DNA of 64,000 nucleotides from Parus major (taxonomy: Eukaryota > Chordata > Aves > Passeriformes > Paridae), in contig NC_031799.1 in NCBI RefSeq assembly GCF_001522545.3, positions 48,434,096-48,498,095 of the forward strand, written 5' to 3'. Within the stretch, counting starts at the first letter, position 1, and the number at the start of each line of letters is the position of its first letter. Of this stretch, positions 1-12,288 are shown piece after piece. The position numbers were made by a program, and so were the translations under genes. Below the pieces are notes generated by a model, which ran no database searches, was not told the origin of the DNA, and worked only from the letters and a program-made list of their open reading frames with translations.

Positions 1-1305
1 AAAGAATTTTTCAAGGAAGTCAGTATAGTCAAAGCACTGTAATGTAATTTGGAAACTGCCTTCTCCTGGAAAAAACATTAGTACAAATTCCATTTTTGTT
101 AAGTCTGTTCTTGTTTACATTTCCTGATTTAGGTTCATTCTTGTAATATATATACTGTAAGTTGCTATTTCTTTTTTTTGATTCTATATAGGGAGCCCTT
201 TGAATGTCCTGTTCTAGGAAACAGTTTTTTCAGTTACTTTAACAGAGAACTTTTTTTTTCTTCCATACTGTGTAGCATAGAGTAAAAGATTTCATACAGC
301 ATTTTAAATTGGCTTCACTTGAAAACTTTGGTACTTCAAGTTTCATTTGTTCAATTTTGTTTGTTTGAAGTTTTTTAATGTATAGTTAATCAGCTCAGGC
401 TTGCAAGTCCTTATTTATTTATGTGTACTGTATTCTATTTAAATTTCTGTCAGAGGGAGCTTTGTGATTTATACCTGAATTTGGAATTAAGCATCTATTC
501 GGAACCTAAATGGAATTTTTCTTTCAGGAAGGAAAACATTGAAAACTTAATGCAAATAAGGAAGAAAAATTTTAAACAAAGAAGTGTTCCTGTGAATAAA
601 CAGTTTATTTTCATTCCTTTGAATCCAGTTTGAATCAATTGAACTTACGGCCTTATGGTGTAGATAACATCACATATATCTTGCTGCTTTTTTTTCTTCA
701 ATAGACGTGACATTTTTCTGCAGTTCACTGCTGATGCTGAAGGCACATTCAGGCACTTCTAGATGCATCCTCCTTGTAATAGGTTTTATGATGATTTATC
801 CCTTGAAATTTCCTGAAATTTGAAGAAGAAGAAAATACAGATGAATACTATTAAACTAAACATAGGCATGCAGATCTTTGATGCTTTTTGAATTATTTCA
901 TCCTTTAACAGTTTGACCTCCATGATTCCAGTATTTGATAGTCTTTCTTTCATCAACTGTTTCAAATATTCCCTACTTAGTTTTGAAAGTGTAACTAATG
1001 GGAAGAAAATTTGTTTCCCACTGGCAGCCCTCTATTTCTGTGTATATTTCTAAAGTTATTAAAATTGTATGATATTATATTACTATTAGTTACTACAAGA
1101 AGATTGCTGACTACTACTTTGATAACAAAATAAAGTGTTGATTCATAGATGGATATTAATCCAAATTATTAATCAGAAAATATTTGATATGGTGAAGGAG
1201 AAGTGTCTCTATTATGACTAGTTTCCTACTTTAGAAGAAACAAATCATGCATCTTTCTCCACAGGTTTGCTAATTCCTTTTAACTCTTTAGAGGATAGAG
1301 AGGGT
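1..1305. other. Unannotated AT-rich DNA
   Basis: No gene, recognisable transposon or long simple repeat was seen. Open frames are short and AT-driven; the one at 421-633 has no recognisable protein content. Confidence 0.6.
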
Positions 1306-1405
1306 TAAGGGCTCTGAGCAACTTGACCTAGTGGAATGTGTCTCTGCCTGTGCTAGGGCAAGATGATCTGCAAGGTCCCTTCTAATCCAAACTATTCTCT
1401 GACTT
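1306..1405 (+). mobile_element. CR1 LINE, 3'-end fragment
   Basis: The sequence follows the last ~100 bases of the avian CR1 3' UTR: a GAGCAAC..GACCTAGTGG block, then GATGATCT..AAGGTCCCTTCTAA, then a decayed tail around ACTATTCTCTGACTT. Only the 3' tip remains, as expected of a 5'-truncated LINE. It lies in the same orientation as the longer copy about 340 bases downstream but is a separate insertion, because both carry their own tail. Confidence 0.85.
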
Positions 1406-1744
1406 TGTAATAATCTACAAAGGGTTATAGCCTTTTCTTATGCAGTGACATTACCCCATTCTTAGTAACATTTTACCATGATTCTGATTAGTGCTTTATT
1501 ACTCTGTTGTTCATTAGTTTTCTGAAAATAAATATGAAGAAATCTTTCCTACATCCTTAGGCAAGTAGCTCATACGTCTAACTGAATCATATCTCTATCT
1601 GTCTATCATATGTCTAACTGAAGCTGGCATGTAGTAATTACCATTGACATGAATTACTGCTAAAGAATGCCCATGAAATAAGTGGCAAAATCCAGGATTT
1701 TAAATGTGTTATTGGCATAATGAAAATAGTTGGGCCTCCTGAAG
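1406..1744. other. Unannotated spacer between two CR1 copies
   Basis: AT-rich unique sequence. A 15-base unit, ATAYGTCTAACTGAA, occurs twice about 35 bases apart (near 1572 and 1607) around a TCTATCTGTCTATC stretch; otherwise nothing was seen. Confidence 0.55.
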
Positions 1745-2403
1745 CTGCAACAGAGCCAGCAATATATGCTTACAGCAAACCATATCCTGGGCTGCCTAAA
1801 AAGAAGTGTTGCCAGCCAGACAAGGAGTTTGATTGTTTGCCTCTACCCTGCTTTGGAGAGATCCCACATTAATCCATTCTGGGGCCCCTGTGCAAGAAAG
1901 ACACAAATGGGTTAGACTGGGTCCAGAAGAGCAATGCAATAATGATCAGAGTTCTGAAACATTTCTCATATGAAGAAAATCTGAGAAGACTGAGTTTATT
2001 CAGACTGGAGAAGAGAAGGCTTCAGGGACACCTTATTGCAGTTTTTCAATATGTAAAAGACACATATGAAAAACAAAATTAAACCAAACAAACAAAAAAA
2101 AAAAAGCAACAAAACCAAAACCAAACAAAACCCCAATCAATCAAACAACCAAAAAGAAGAAAAATTTTTTACCAAGGACTTTAATGACATGACAAGGGGC
2201 AACACTTTTGAACTGAAAAAGGGCAAATTTAGGTTGAACATAAAAAGAAAATTAGAGACATTGTGAATGCCACGTCATTGCAATTAGCAAGGTCAGGTTG
2301 GATGGAACATGATCTAGTGAAACAAATTCCTCCCATGGTGAGAGTGCTCGGCTAGATGATCTTCAAGTGTCTCCTCCAACCCAAACAATTTTATGATTCT
2401 ATA
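1745..2403 (+). mobile_element. CR1 LINE, 5'-truncated, end of ORF2 plus 3' UTR
   Basis: The left part decays from the C-terminal end of CR1 ORF2: a translated stretch reads HILGCLKRSVASQTRS, matching the usual ILGCIKRSVASRSRE region. It continues through GAAGAAAATCTGAGAAGAC and CAGACTGGAGAAGAGAAGG to the 3' UTR and ends in AACAATTTTATGATTCTAT. An A/C-rich tract (about 2066-2165) sits where the consensus has the ACTTTTTA segment and lengthens the copy. Frames are broken, so no protein is made. Family identity is firm; the subfamily was not resolved. Confidence 0.88.
2066..2165. repeat. A-rich low-complexity insert inside CR1
   Basis: About 100 bases of AAAC/AAAAC/CAATC-type sequence on the + strand, nearly free of G and T, interrupt the CR1 copy between its ORF2-end and 3'-UTR parts. 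It could be the decayed poly(A) of another retroelement or an expanded purine tract. Confidence 0.7.
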
Positions 2404-2545
2404 AGAAGAATGCTTCCCAAGAAGCCAACATTTTGTATTGTAGACTGAAATGTCTGTTTGTAGATACCTGGCCCACCATGTTCTGAAAAGTGACCAAAAT
2501 GTTTGCTTATCTATTCACTGTATTTTATAAAAAAAATATTGTCTT

Positions 2546-2578
2546 CAAAACAAAACAAAACAAAACAAAACAAAACAA
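2546..2578 (+). repeat. (CAAAA)n microsatellite
   Basis: Six uninterrupted CAAAA units followed by a partial unit. Confidence 0.95.
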
Positions 2579-4042
2579 TGTTCTAGAAAAGTCCTTCATT
2601 AAATCTTTATTGAACTAGGAAATACCTCCTTTACTCTTGAACTGAAAATCCGTGAAATGGAAGGGTGCTGTGGCAGAGGATCCATGACCTTGAGACCAGG
2701 CCAGCCAGGGATGATGTAGTGAATAACAGAAGGATGGGCACAGTTTGACATCCTGAAAATAAAAAGCTTTTTATACTGAGCAAAACAAAAAACCTGCATA
2801 GAATCCAGACAGCAGTATAGAGAGCACCAAAAAAGGCGAGGGTCAGGGTTTTATAGTGACTTATATAAACTAAATTAGGGGCAGAGTCTGAGTGTGAGAG
2901 TCCAATAGAGAAAGACAGTTAGGAATACTTATGGTAATGCAGCAAACATGAACCAATGACGACAAGGGAAGTAAAGTCTTTTCTAGCAACATTTACATGA
3001 AACTAAACAGGGGCCACTGTGGGTAATGTTTTGCTCTCCATGACTGGGAGAATTTTTCTCATGGCCTTGAGTCAGAGTTTTCGTAGCCCCAACAAAGAAG
3101 TACTTTGATTAATTTATAGTTTGTTGCATCTCTTTTTTTATGCTTGCTTCCAGTGAATAGTCATCAATTCCTTTTATCTTTCAGTGAAGCATCTATCAAC
3201 CATGTTGATGTTAATGGAGATAGAGCTGGCTTCCCTGAACTTCAAAGTTATGATGCCTTTATATCACTGAGAAATAGTAACTTAAAATAGTTGTCATTCC
3301 ATAATTCCACACATAATAATATTGTGTGCAATACTGGGAAGGTAACTCTAGATTATCCCTTCAGCTTCAGATCTGATGGCAATTAACACAGATGTGCAGA
3401 GCATGAAGACAGGCATATCACCTGTAATTGCAGTTGTATAATAATTCAGTTCTCCAGGGACTGCTTCTACATTCCTCACACAACTATGAAAGTAATCTGG
3501 AAAATAATCCTGCACTTTACTGCTTGCCAAGAAGAATTAGAGCCCCTGACTAAAAACAGTTTTACTTACTTTCTTTTTATGTAAGGCACAGAGTTAGGTC
3601 AAAATGTATGCAAAGATCCTTCTTCCTCACCAAGCAGATGTAATGACGTGTTACATTCCCTTTCAGCAAACATAACAACTTAAATCCTCTGCTGTGAGGG
3701 ATGGGAAGTATAGGAAATTCACTGATTTATTCTGTTTATGGTACTGATCACCAGGGACAACACAGTTCTGTAAGACAAGTTTTCCATCCTCTTCTTCCAG
3801 TGGTAATGGAAGCTCTGTGGACCATATCTGTTAAGGCTGTTTTTGTGACAGAAAAAAGGGAAAGCCTCAGACTGAGGGTGAAGAGAGAAGGTATTTATTT
3901 TTAATAATAACCGATTATTTGCATCTTTTGAAAGAAAGAGAAGTCAGGTACTTAGGGTGTTTTTGTTTTAATTGGTTTGTTTATAAAAAAAAAATATGTA
4001 TAAAGTGTTTCTCTTAATCTCTAGGTTTCTAAAAACTTTAGT
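2579..4042. other. Unannotated DNA
   Basis: No gene or family-level repeat recognised. Short open frames on both strands (for example 2599-2799 and 3348-3530) have no recognisable content. Confidence 0.55.
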
Positions 4043-4105
4043 ATCATAGTATCACTGAATCACCAAATGGCTTGGGTTGGAATGGACCTTTAAGATCATC
4101 TAGTA
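4043..4105 (-). mobile_element. CR1 LINE, 3' tip, antisense
   Basis: Reads as the reverse complement of a CR1 end: ATCATAGTATCACTGAATCA, then GGCTTGGGTTGGAATGGACC and TTTAAGATCATCTAGT. Only about 60 bases survive. Confidence 0.85.
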
Positions 4106-4978
4106 TACCTGGGTTATAAGTGCCACACAGGCATGTATATGTCATTAGCTTGAAAATGCCACTAGTTTATGAGCTTGGGCTTTTTTATTACTTTTTCCTG
4201 CCTCATGAAAGTATCCCCATTTCAAATGTTCTGAAGTCTGTAGGCTCCCTAGCACTTTATTATGCAGATATAATCAAAGCCAAGATTTATAACCACAATC
4301 CACTGCTTCTATCCGAGTGAGAATTATTGCAATCACCGTTCCATTTGCCGTGTACAGATATCATAACTTTAATCCAAGTTAATAAAACTTCTCATCTGTG
4401 GAATGAGGCTAGTCAACTACTTTCCCGTAATATTAGAGGATTTAAAACAAATGAGAAAATATGCAGAACTGAATCCTCCTGGCAATTTAATCCAACGGAA
4501 AGCACTTACCTGAGGTGTTTTGATGTTCTTCTCAAGCCCTGCATTTAGCTATAAATACTGCTTTGCAGTTTAACAGGACTTCAAATATGAGCAACATAGT
4601 CCAAGAAGGGATTCAGGATCCAAGTAATTCATTGGATCTTTCATTTTCTTTTCTTTGTTAAAGAATCATATAAGAGGATTTTTAAAGTCAAATACTATTT
4701 CATTACCATGTGTGTGACATACTAGTAGTCAACCAGCCTCTTTTTCTGTGCTGATCTGCATAATTTCTGTGGGCCTTCTTAATTTTGTCAGGCCATGGAG
4801 ATTTTGTTTCTAGAGGAAAATAGAGTTATTGTATTTTGAATAGAGACACACTGGAAAAATACTGGGTGGGATAAACACTTAATAGTATTAAATACTATTC
4901 CCCTACCTAGAGAGTGGAAAAGATTATAATCTTTTCAAAAAACACAAGGGTGCTCTTTCTAGAATAAGACTAACATAT
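4106..4978. other. Unannotated DNA with a candidate antisense exon
   Basis: Unique AT-rich sequence. A perfect 9-bp inverted repeat with a 1-base centre (AATAGTATT/AATACTATT) lies at 4881-4899. The interval 4510-4809 on the minus strand is flanked by strong splice consensus (see findings); no coding content supports it. Confidence 0.5.
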
Positions 4979-5395
4979 TGTGTTGGGTTTGCATGGTCTT
5001 GTTTTTGGTAGAAGGGGGAGGGCACAGAGGTGGCTTCTGTGAGGAGCTGCTGGAAGCTCCTCTCCCTGAGCCAAGCAGAAGAAAACATCATGTGTGACAA
5101 ACTGACCAAACACCCACCCCCTGTCTCCCTGTGCTGTTGGTGGGAGGAAGGGAAGGGCTGCAGAAAAAAAAAAAAAAAAAGTGGGTTTAAGGGCTTATTT
5201 TTACTTCTCATTATTCTTCTCTGATTTTCTTAGTAATATACTCTCTTTGCATCGCTAAGTTGAGCCTGTTTTGCCCTTGGAGTGTTTTCTCCCAGGCCTC
5301 ATCTCTACTCATGAACCCATTGCTAAATTTTTCTCTCCTCTGCCCAGCTGTAGCAGGGGAGGGTGAGTGAGTGGCTTTTGTGGGTGGCAGATTTG
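4979..5395 (+). mobile_element. Avian ERV-type LTR, internally deleted and 3'-truncated
   Basis: Begins TGTGTTGGGTTTGCATGG, the start I recall for a common avian ERV LTR, and continues with GTGGCTTCTGTGAG and GCTGCTGGAAGCTCC. At about 5062 it jumps to the downstream part of the LTR (AACATCATGTGTGACAAACT, then the tail-proximal TTGAGCCTGTTTTGCCCTTGG and GCTGTAGCAGGGGAG). The central several hundred bases present in the copy at 37494-38577 are missing. The end matching the ..GGGTTGACCC..ACA terminus is absent, so the 3' end is truncated near 5395 and no target duplication can be scored. A 17-A run lies at 5164-5180. No retroviral coding sequence adjoins it. Confidence 0.75.
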
Positions 5396-8300
5396 GTAGC
5401 AAATCTGCTTGAAAGAATTTCTTCTTTACAGCTTTTAATTCTTGCATGAGCAAACAGGCAAAATATAGCTGTAGTGTTCCTGATGGAGAAAGCACAGACC
5501 AGACACTTATTCTCCAACTGTGCTGCTGACCACAGGCTGAAGGCCCTTCACTTCCTTTTCCTTGGTTCCTTCACAGTCATCTACTGTTCCTATTCCAAAT
5601 TTTATACCTTGTCACAATATTGGGATTTGTGTCCTTCTGGAAAAAAGTGTTGAGAAAGAACAGTAGTGTAAGAGTGGTGCGCAAGAGTGTGTTTTTGAAA
5701 TACATGTAGATGAAAAGGATGATACTGAGGTAATTACCTAGGTAGTGCCCTTGAAGTGTGTTTGATACTAGACCACCTTGGACTTTTTTGTAATCATAGA
5801 TTTTTGTCTTATTTCTGGTTTTATTTCTTCCATTCAGTATTTCTGGACTGTTTTCTCATCTAAGATAGTTGTCAGACATTTTTTGCCATAGTATCTGAGT
5901 TTTCCCCTATCTTTATGGTATTTCTCCTCATAGCAGTCATGTCATGCCATTACTTGTACTAACTCAGAGAAGATACTAACTTACCTCTGCAAGACTGCAG
6001 ATAAGGTTGGTGTTGAAGTGGGAACTGAAGCTTATGCTCACACGTTCTTCACTGTGCATTATATTAACTTCATGTCTTATATATAGACAGGCGACCACTG
6101 CTTATCTATCACACTTAGGGGTTTCAGAGGAAGTCAATGGACTGTTCATTCTTGGAGAATAGGCCCATCTGCTAACAATCCAGTCTGAATAAAAGACGTT
6201 TCTTCTTCATCCCTGAACTTTCCTTGAGGAGCTGAATATGGTGGTATTTCATAACATGCTTCCTTGCAAAAGAAAAACAGTGTAAACAAAATGTTCATAT
6301 TAATTTTCCGTAACATAAAAATTCTCCCCAATTATTTTGGAGGATGAAAGTAATTGCATATGAAATGGGAACTAGAGATTCAAGAAATCCTGGCTTATTT
6401 TGCCATCTTTAATGATCTATAAATAGTTTGTCATAAATTACCTAACAACAAGGTTTTTTTGCTTTTACACTCATTAGCAATGTCAACACAGCTTCTTCTG
6501 GGCTTCAGTTCAGTGAATCACTCCTGCTTAAGGACATTTATGAATGTACATTACAGCAACTAAAGTCAATTGGAATGAAACACTTAACTGCTTATTCAAA
6601 AATAAGACTTTACTTTATCCTTACAATACAAACTCCTTAGAGTTGAAGAAAAGGATTGCAGTGCCTCAGTTTCAGCCTCTTTGTTTATTGGTTTCTACAG
6701 ATCCAGTTAAAGCAGATCAGCTTTGAGAAGATTCAGCCAAGGTATTTCAAACATAGAATTTGGTTGTGAATTCAGGAGCAGAATTAAAATAGAAAATTAA
6801 AAGAGAAAGAAAATGTTTTCTTTGAATCATCACATTTCATTTAAATAATAATTCTGTTCTTGCCTAGTGTCTTAGGAGCCTTTTTAGCATGAAATTTTCT
6901 TTGCTTCTGTTTTATTTCACCTTGTGGTATATTTAAGTCTTCCATGAATTAGACAGAAGCCAGTGTTGCATAAATACTAACGAACACGTGGTGTTATAAG
7001 AAAGAGATATAAGAAAAATTACAGGATTTGAAGGAAAAAGCTGAGGACTCTAGGAGTGAAAAAACAACAGCAATTACCAGGGGAATTAGTTTAAGTAGGG
7101 TAAATAGGAAAAAAAAACAAGTTCTGTTTCCTGCCCACTCTCTTTTCTTTAATAAATATTTATACATTTTTTCTTGATTTCCTTAAGAATCACATCCAAA
7201 TATCCAGATGTAGCAGCTGATATTTAAAAGAGGAGTTGTTAGTGTCCTACTTCTTAATTCATCAGAATTAGTGTCCTTGAAATATTCCAGAGCACAAAAA
7301 TAATTTTAAGACACATGATTACCTTGAATTCTTTTTATGTGCTTGGTAGACCACTACTAAAATAAATAATGATGGCCTGTAAAGTTATCTCACTACAGTA
7401 TTTGTGTCAAACATTTGAAGGAAATATATAACAAACAGCATCCCTCTATTATGATTTTTTTTTCCTTTAAGTAGGAATTAAATACTACATCCTTAATTTC
7501 ATTTTCTTCAGCATGATCCATAATGGCAAATACACAAAATATAATTTGGAATATGATCACTCAGTTTTCTCCCTGTATAATAAATAGTACCTTAGAGTTC
7601 TTGGGGTGTACATCAGTCAGTTAAGCCTGGAACCACCTAGTGTAGACTCATTTGCTAGTCTAGTGTGGACTTATTACTAGTACTAGTACTAGTAGAAAGT
7701 ACTTATGCTGCTATAGTTTATATGAGCTAATTATATTAAAATAAACTAATCCCTAATCACAAAAGCCTTCTGTACCACAGATGACATTGATTTAACCATG
7801 TTTTGATTCTTAATATAATATATCTGTGTTGATAAATCCTATGTAATCACAATACATTACAAACTATAAGTGGCTTTTCAAGGTGTCTAACAAAGGAGGC
7901 AGACTCTGTATGTTTGTAAACTTTAGACATGTCCTAGCATGTTCATTTAAAATAAAAATTTAACAATATGAGTTAATAAGAAATTAAATAACTCAATGCT
8001 ATTTACTCTTTTATCTAAGAGCATTCTGTTAGCTTTCTATTTGTTTTAAGAAACAAGTTCAATTTTATCTAAGAGAAGATGGTTGGCCAATGGATTTTTA
8101 TACTTAAAAACATCTAAAAACCTAAAAGCATAGTCGATTTGCTCTATTGAACAATGTCAATTTCTTTTGTAACATCTGAGGAATGGAAATTGACATGTTG
8201 CACACTTCTATTTTCTTTCTTATGTTCATCTGTATTATTCCTACAGCATTATTCTACTTAGCATTGTTCTCCAACATATCTTCTACTTTTCTGTTTTCCA

Positions 8301-9440
8301 TTTAATTGAGTTTCTAAAATCCACTTGCCTTCATCTGTTTTCCAGAGAACTGCCTTCTGATGCATATATGATATAAACCTTCTTCCTGCATCCTTTAAAA
8401 GACTCACTTGTAACTGGGTTGCTTCTATCTTTGCTGATGCCACCTTTTTGTTAAGGTCTTTTCTCATAGTCAGGGCTCCCAAATAATTTTCTCTCCACTT
8501 CCTGTTGTTGGTCCTGATTATCAGAATGTAGTTATTCCTCATTTCTACTTAAGTGCTTCTCACAAATTAGTAATATCACAGGCAACTGGTAGCCAGTGTC
8601 AATCCACCTAAAAGAATAGTAAACATAGTATACAACAACTCTAAGATTTTTTCTTGATAAACAGAATTGCTGGTTTGGTTTTAAGTGTATGCCATATACC
8701 ATTAAAAAAATGACTGTAGAAAAGGAACAATTTTTTTTTCCATAACTACATGGAATATTTCATTTAAAGACATGAAAGAAATTAATTTTCTATTAGCCAT
8801 TTTAATTATTCATCTACATGCTTCATTTTATGTATTATGAGAAAGTCAAATTTTAGTAATTATACAGATACCACCTATAAATGTACACAGGATCTAAACA
8901 GAATGACAAAAGGCTTATTTAGCTGTATTATTCTTTTAAAGGCTTTTGTCAGTGTAACAGCTGCACACCATTCAGCTGCTGATGAAATATGTACTTGATC
9001 TTCAATCATGTGAAACATTACCATTACACTCAGTTTCCAAAGGACATAGTGTCTGTCTCTAAAATCACGTAGCAGTTGTGTCTGGTTGGGGAGCAAACTA
9101 TATGTTCACATTGAATTGAAGGTGTTGTATGTATGTATTGAAGACAATATGTATATTCATAGTGTGGGCTTTTTTTTTCAAGTTAAGTCATTCTAATAAA
9201 AGAAACACATTATAGCACATTATAGAAAAAATTGTTCTGCTGAAGGGGCTTAAATCAAATTATTGTTACACAAAATTGTTTGTGTTAACAGCACAGTATT
9301 AAGTTGAAGTCAGTGAATTATATATTTGGTACCAATAACAACAACAAAGGCATATATCCCACAATACTAAACACAAGAGCTTAGTAAACACCTGCAATTT
9401 TCCAGGCACTCTTCTGTAGCAAATACAATTCCAATCCACA
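5396..9440. other. Unannotated AT-rich DNA
   Basis: About 4 kb in which no gene, CR1, LTR or array was recognised. The one structured item is a perfect 20-bp palindrome at 7675-7694 built from ACTAGT units. Frames such as 8258-8542 (minus) have no recognisable protein content. Confidence 0.55.
7675..7694. repeat. ACTAGT palindromic repeat
   Basis: Three ACTAGT units give a perfect 20-bp self-complementary tract. Just upstream, CTAGTGTRGACT occurs twice (about 7638 and 7660). Confidence 0.85.
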
Positions 9441-9730
9441 CACCTCCATAGCTGCAGACACACCACCTTGCCTTAAGGGCTCTGAGCATCACAAAACTCC
9501 TCCCTGGCTGCTGGAGCCCTGCACACACTCAGTCCTCCACCCTCCTGCTGCAGGACAGGCACTGCAGTCCCACCTTCACCTGCTCTCCCTTGCAGCCCAG
9601 TGAACACCACCTGGGAGTGGGGTCCCTCTCTGTGTCCTTCCCTGGAATGGCCCATGGTGGGGTGAATGCTATTCACACCAAGACAGTCCTGCTCACTTTC
9701 TTACTGATTCCTCTTACACAGCCTTAGACA
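9441..9730. other. GC-richer block of unknown origin
   Basis: A sharply bounded segment, visibly richer in G and C than its flanks, with CTGCTGCAGGAC, GCTCTCCCTTGCAGCC and GGAATGGCCCATGGTGG. The open frame across it on the minus strand (9473-9676) is not a recognised protein. An old, unidentified LTR or DNA-transposon remnant is the simplest reading; an exon is possible but not shown. Confidence 0.4.
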
Positions 9731-9863
9731 CCAGCCATAGTGGAACAGCCACATGCTCTTGGATATGAGCATAAATATGGAGTTAGAAACTTTTCTTTGG
9801 CTTTATAGTTGCAGGGCTACCACATGCAAGATGGAAGAATGTAGTGTGGTTGGAGAATCTGTT

Positions 9864-10035
9864 TAATATATATAGATATAGATATAGATATAGATATAGA
9901 TATAGATATAGATATAGATATAGATATAGATATAGATATAGATGATATAGATATATAGATAGATATAGATATCTGTAGATATATATAGATATATAAAAAT
10001 ATATATAGATATATATAGATATATATATATGTATT
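9864..10035. repeat. (TAGATA)n microsatellite
   Basis: Hexanucleotide TAGATA repeat with a pure core around 9874-9945, grading into TATATAGA variants toward 10035. The minus-strand open frame full of Ile/Ser/Tyr across it is just the repeat translated. Confidence 0.95.
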
Positions 10036-10251
10036 TTCCTCTAAGAAGTTAATGAACTTAATTGCGCCAATTATAATCTTGTTCACCAATTTTAATTAGG
10101 AGGCTATCTTTAAATTACTTATTGTTTTCTAATAATGCCAGTTAATAATAGAAACCCTCATTCTCTGATATGGTCTTTTACAACTCCTTTTATGAATGCT
10201 TCAAACTAATTTACAATGGCTGTTCAGGTGCTGATAGCAATGAAATTTGAT
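10036..10251. other. Unannotated DNA
   Basis: Short AT-rich spacer between the microsatellite and the antisense CR1; nothing recognised. Confidence 0.6.
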
Positions 10252-10438
10252 TACAGAATCACAGAATCACAGAATCACTAGGCTAGGAGAGACCTTCAAG
10301 ATCATCAAGTCCAACCCATGTCCTAACACCTCAACTAAACCATGGCACTGAGTGCCACAGCCAGTCTTTTTCTAAACACATACAGAGATAGTGACTCCAT
10401 CACCTCCCCAGGCAGACCATACCAGTACTTTATCACTT
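10252..10438 (-). mobile_element. CR1 LINE, 3' end, antisense
   Basis: Starts with three AGAATCAC tail units, then AGAGACCTTCAAGATCATCA, AGTCCAACCCATGTCCTAAC, CATGGCACTGAGTGCCACAG and CACCTCCCCAGGCAGACCAT. This is the well-preserved reverse complement of a CR1 3' UTR of the subfamily with the GGCACT..ATGGTTTAG motif. It is 5'-truncated at about 10438, and it looks better preserved than the other CR1 copies here. Confidence 0.92.
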
Positions 10439-11825
10439 ATTAATTGTTGCTTTATAGCACATTATCACCCCATTCTTCTCTGAGAGCTCATTTGCTTAAA
10501 ATTGAAATCTTGAGCTGTTTACAATATGGTTGCTTCACTTTTAAGACTGATTGTCTTTTATTCACCATTTTTGCTTCTCTCCTTTTTTTAGGTTCTTGTG
10601 TTTTTGTCCATTATTTGCTCTCTTAAAATAGAAAAGATACTTTGCTGGGCTGCTTCCAACTGTAGCTGTAGTTTTGATGCCATTTGCAATCAATCTCACT
10701 GTTCTGTTGATTTGCTGAAAACTCATTTTTTTATAAGCAAGCAATTAATTTTACAAGTCCAAATAAAAGTCTGTTCAGAAGGATTGAGTGTTTTCACATG
10801 TTCATTTTTTAATTTCAAATCTTATAAAGTCAGTGTGTATCTGTGTGGGCAAGTTTTAACATGATGTTGTGTTTTTAAGTTGTCCTGGTTATTTTAAACT
10901 GTCATTCTTCTCAAGGTCTGTGCTGTGAGAAGCCAGACAACTTTAGTTTGATTAGTGAAGCACATTGTCAATATGTTACAGGCATAGGGTGGATTTGGGT
11001 TTTTTTAGAGAAGTGCTTTTTTTATTGTTATTTTTTTTTCTAGGAGCTTTTTCTAGTAATACAGGGGATATTAAGTTCTGAAAGTTAGCCTGAAAGTACA
11101 GACAGTTTACTATTCAAAATGGTCAAATTGCTTCCAAATAGCACTTTTCATATAGATAACATCCTATGTTATAACATCATAAGCATTATAATACTCATTC
11201 TGAGATATGCACATATTTTACTTCATTCGGAGTTGGGTAGTGAGGGTACACATATCTAAATTAAAATTGCTCAAATTAATGGCATGGCTGCACCTTACGA
11301 GGTTCTCCTCTAAAAACCAGTGAGCTAGGGGATTATCTAACCTGCCCCTTTTTATAAACTGGACAATGTCTATTTACAACAACATCTTCTCTGCCTACTT
11401 CATTATTTTTTTTAAATGCCTCTGCCCCTAGTCACCCTCAAGAGAATATCTGGGAATTAAGTGGGATTTCCTCTCCCCATGGGTACTAGTGCCTAATGCT
11501 TTATCCTGAATGAGGCTCTCAGGGCTTGGTAAGGCAACCTTTGTTGTTAATATGATGATGGAGGAGGGAAAAATATGTTTAGTCAAAATTATGTGAGAAG
11601 AAACAGAATTTTCTGTTCTTCATTCTGTGCCCATTAAAACGAATATAAAATAGCTTGTTTTCTGAAAAGATTCTGTAACAATAGGCATGAATTAAGGACA
11701 GTAAGTAAAAAATAAAGTATTAATTTGGTGCCTGATTTCAGCTCAGTTTGCCTGCTGCAGCCTTTCTTACCAACATAATTTCATATTGTCTTTCTCCTCC
11801 CAGGAAAAAAAAAATCTTATATTGT
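10439..11825. other. Unannotated AT-rich DNA
   Basis: No repeat family or gene recognised; several short T-rich runs (for example 11017-11041). Confidence 0.6.
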
Positions 11826-12288
11826 ATGCAGCTTTGGTCACTGCAATATAAAAAAGATATAAAGTCGTGAGAGAGTGTCCAAAGGAGAGAAACTAAGATG
11901 GTGAAGGGCCTTGAGGTGAAGCCATATGAGGAGTGGCTGAGGTCACTTGGTCTGTTCAGCCTGGAGGAGACTGAGGGGAGACCTCACTGCAGTTACAGCT
12001 TCCTTGTGAGGGAAAGAGAAGGGGCAGGCACTGATCTCTGTGGTGACAGTGACAGGACCTGAGGGGACGGCCTGAAGTTGTATCAGAGGAGGTTTAGGTT
12101 CGATGTCAGTTCACCCCAGAGGATGGCTGAGTGCTGGAACAGGCTCCCCAGGGAAGTGGTCACAGCACCAGGCCTGACAGAGCTCAAGAAGTGTTTGGAC
12201 AACACTCTCAGGTACAGGGTGACACTCCTGAGGGTGTGCTGTGCAGGGCCAGGAGCTGGACTCGATCCTTGATGGTCCCTTCTCAATT
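11826..12288 (+). mobile_element. CR1 LINE, ORF2 end plus 3' UTR
   Basis: Runs from GCAGCTTTGGTCACTGCAAT (equivalent of the CAGCTCTGGG..CAG segment) through GTCTGTTCAGCCTGGAGGAG, GACTGAGGGGAGACCTCACT, GAACAGGCTCCCCAGGGAAG and GGCCAGGAGCTGGACTCGAT to GATGGTCCCTTCTCAA. The terminal ATTCTATGA tail has decayed. Its 3' UTR closely matches, in the opposite orientation, the copy starting at 29210, so both belong to one subfamily. Frames at 12078-12377 on both strands are CR1 sequence, not host genes. Confidence 0.9.

Noticed and set aside
9817..10089. Ile/Ser/Tyr repeat protein on the minus strand
   Set aside because: Translation of the TAGATA microsatellite.
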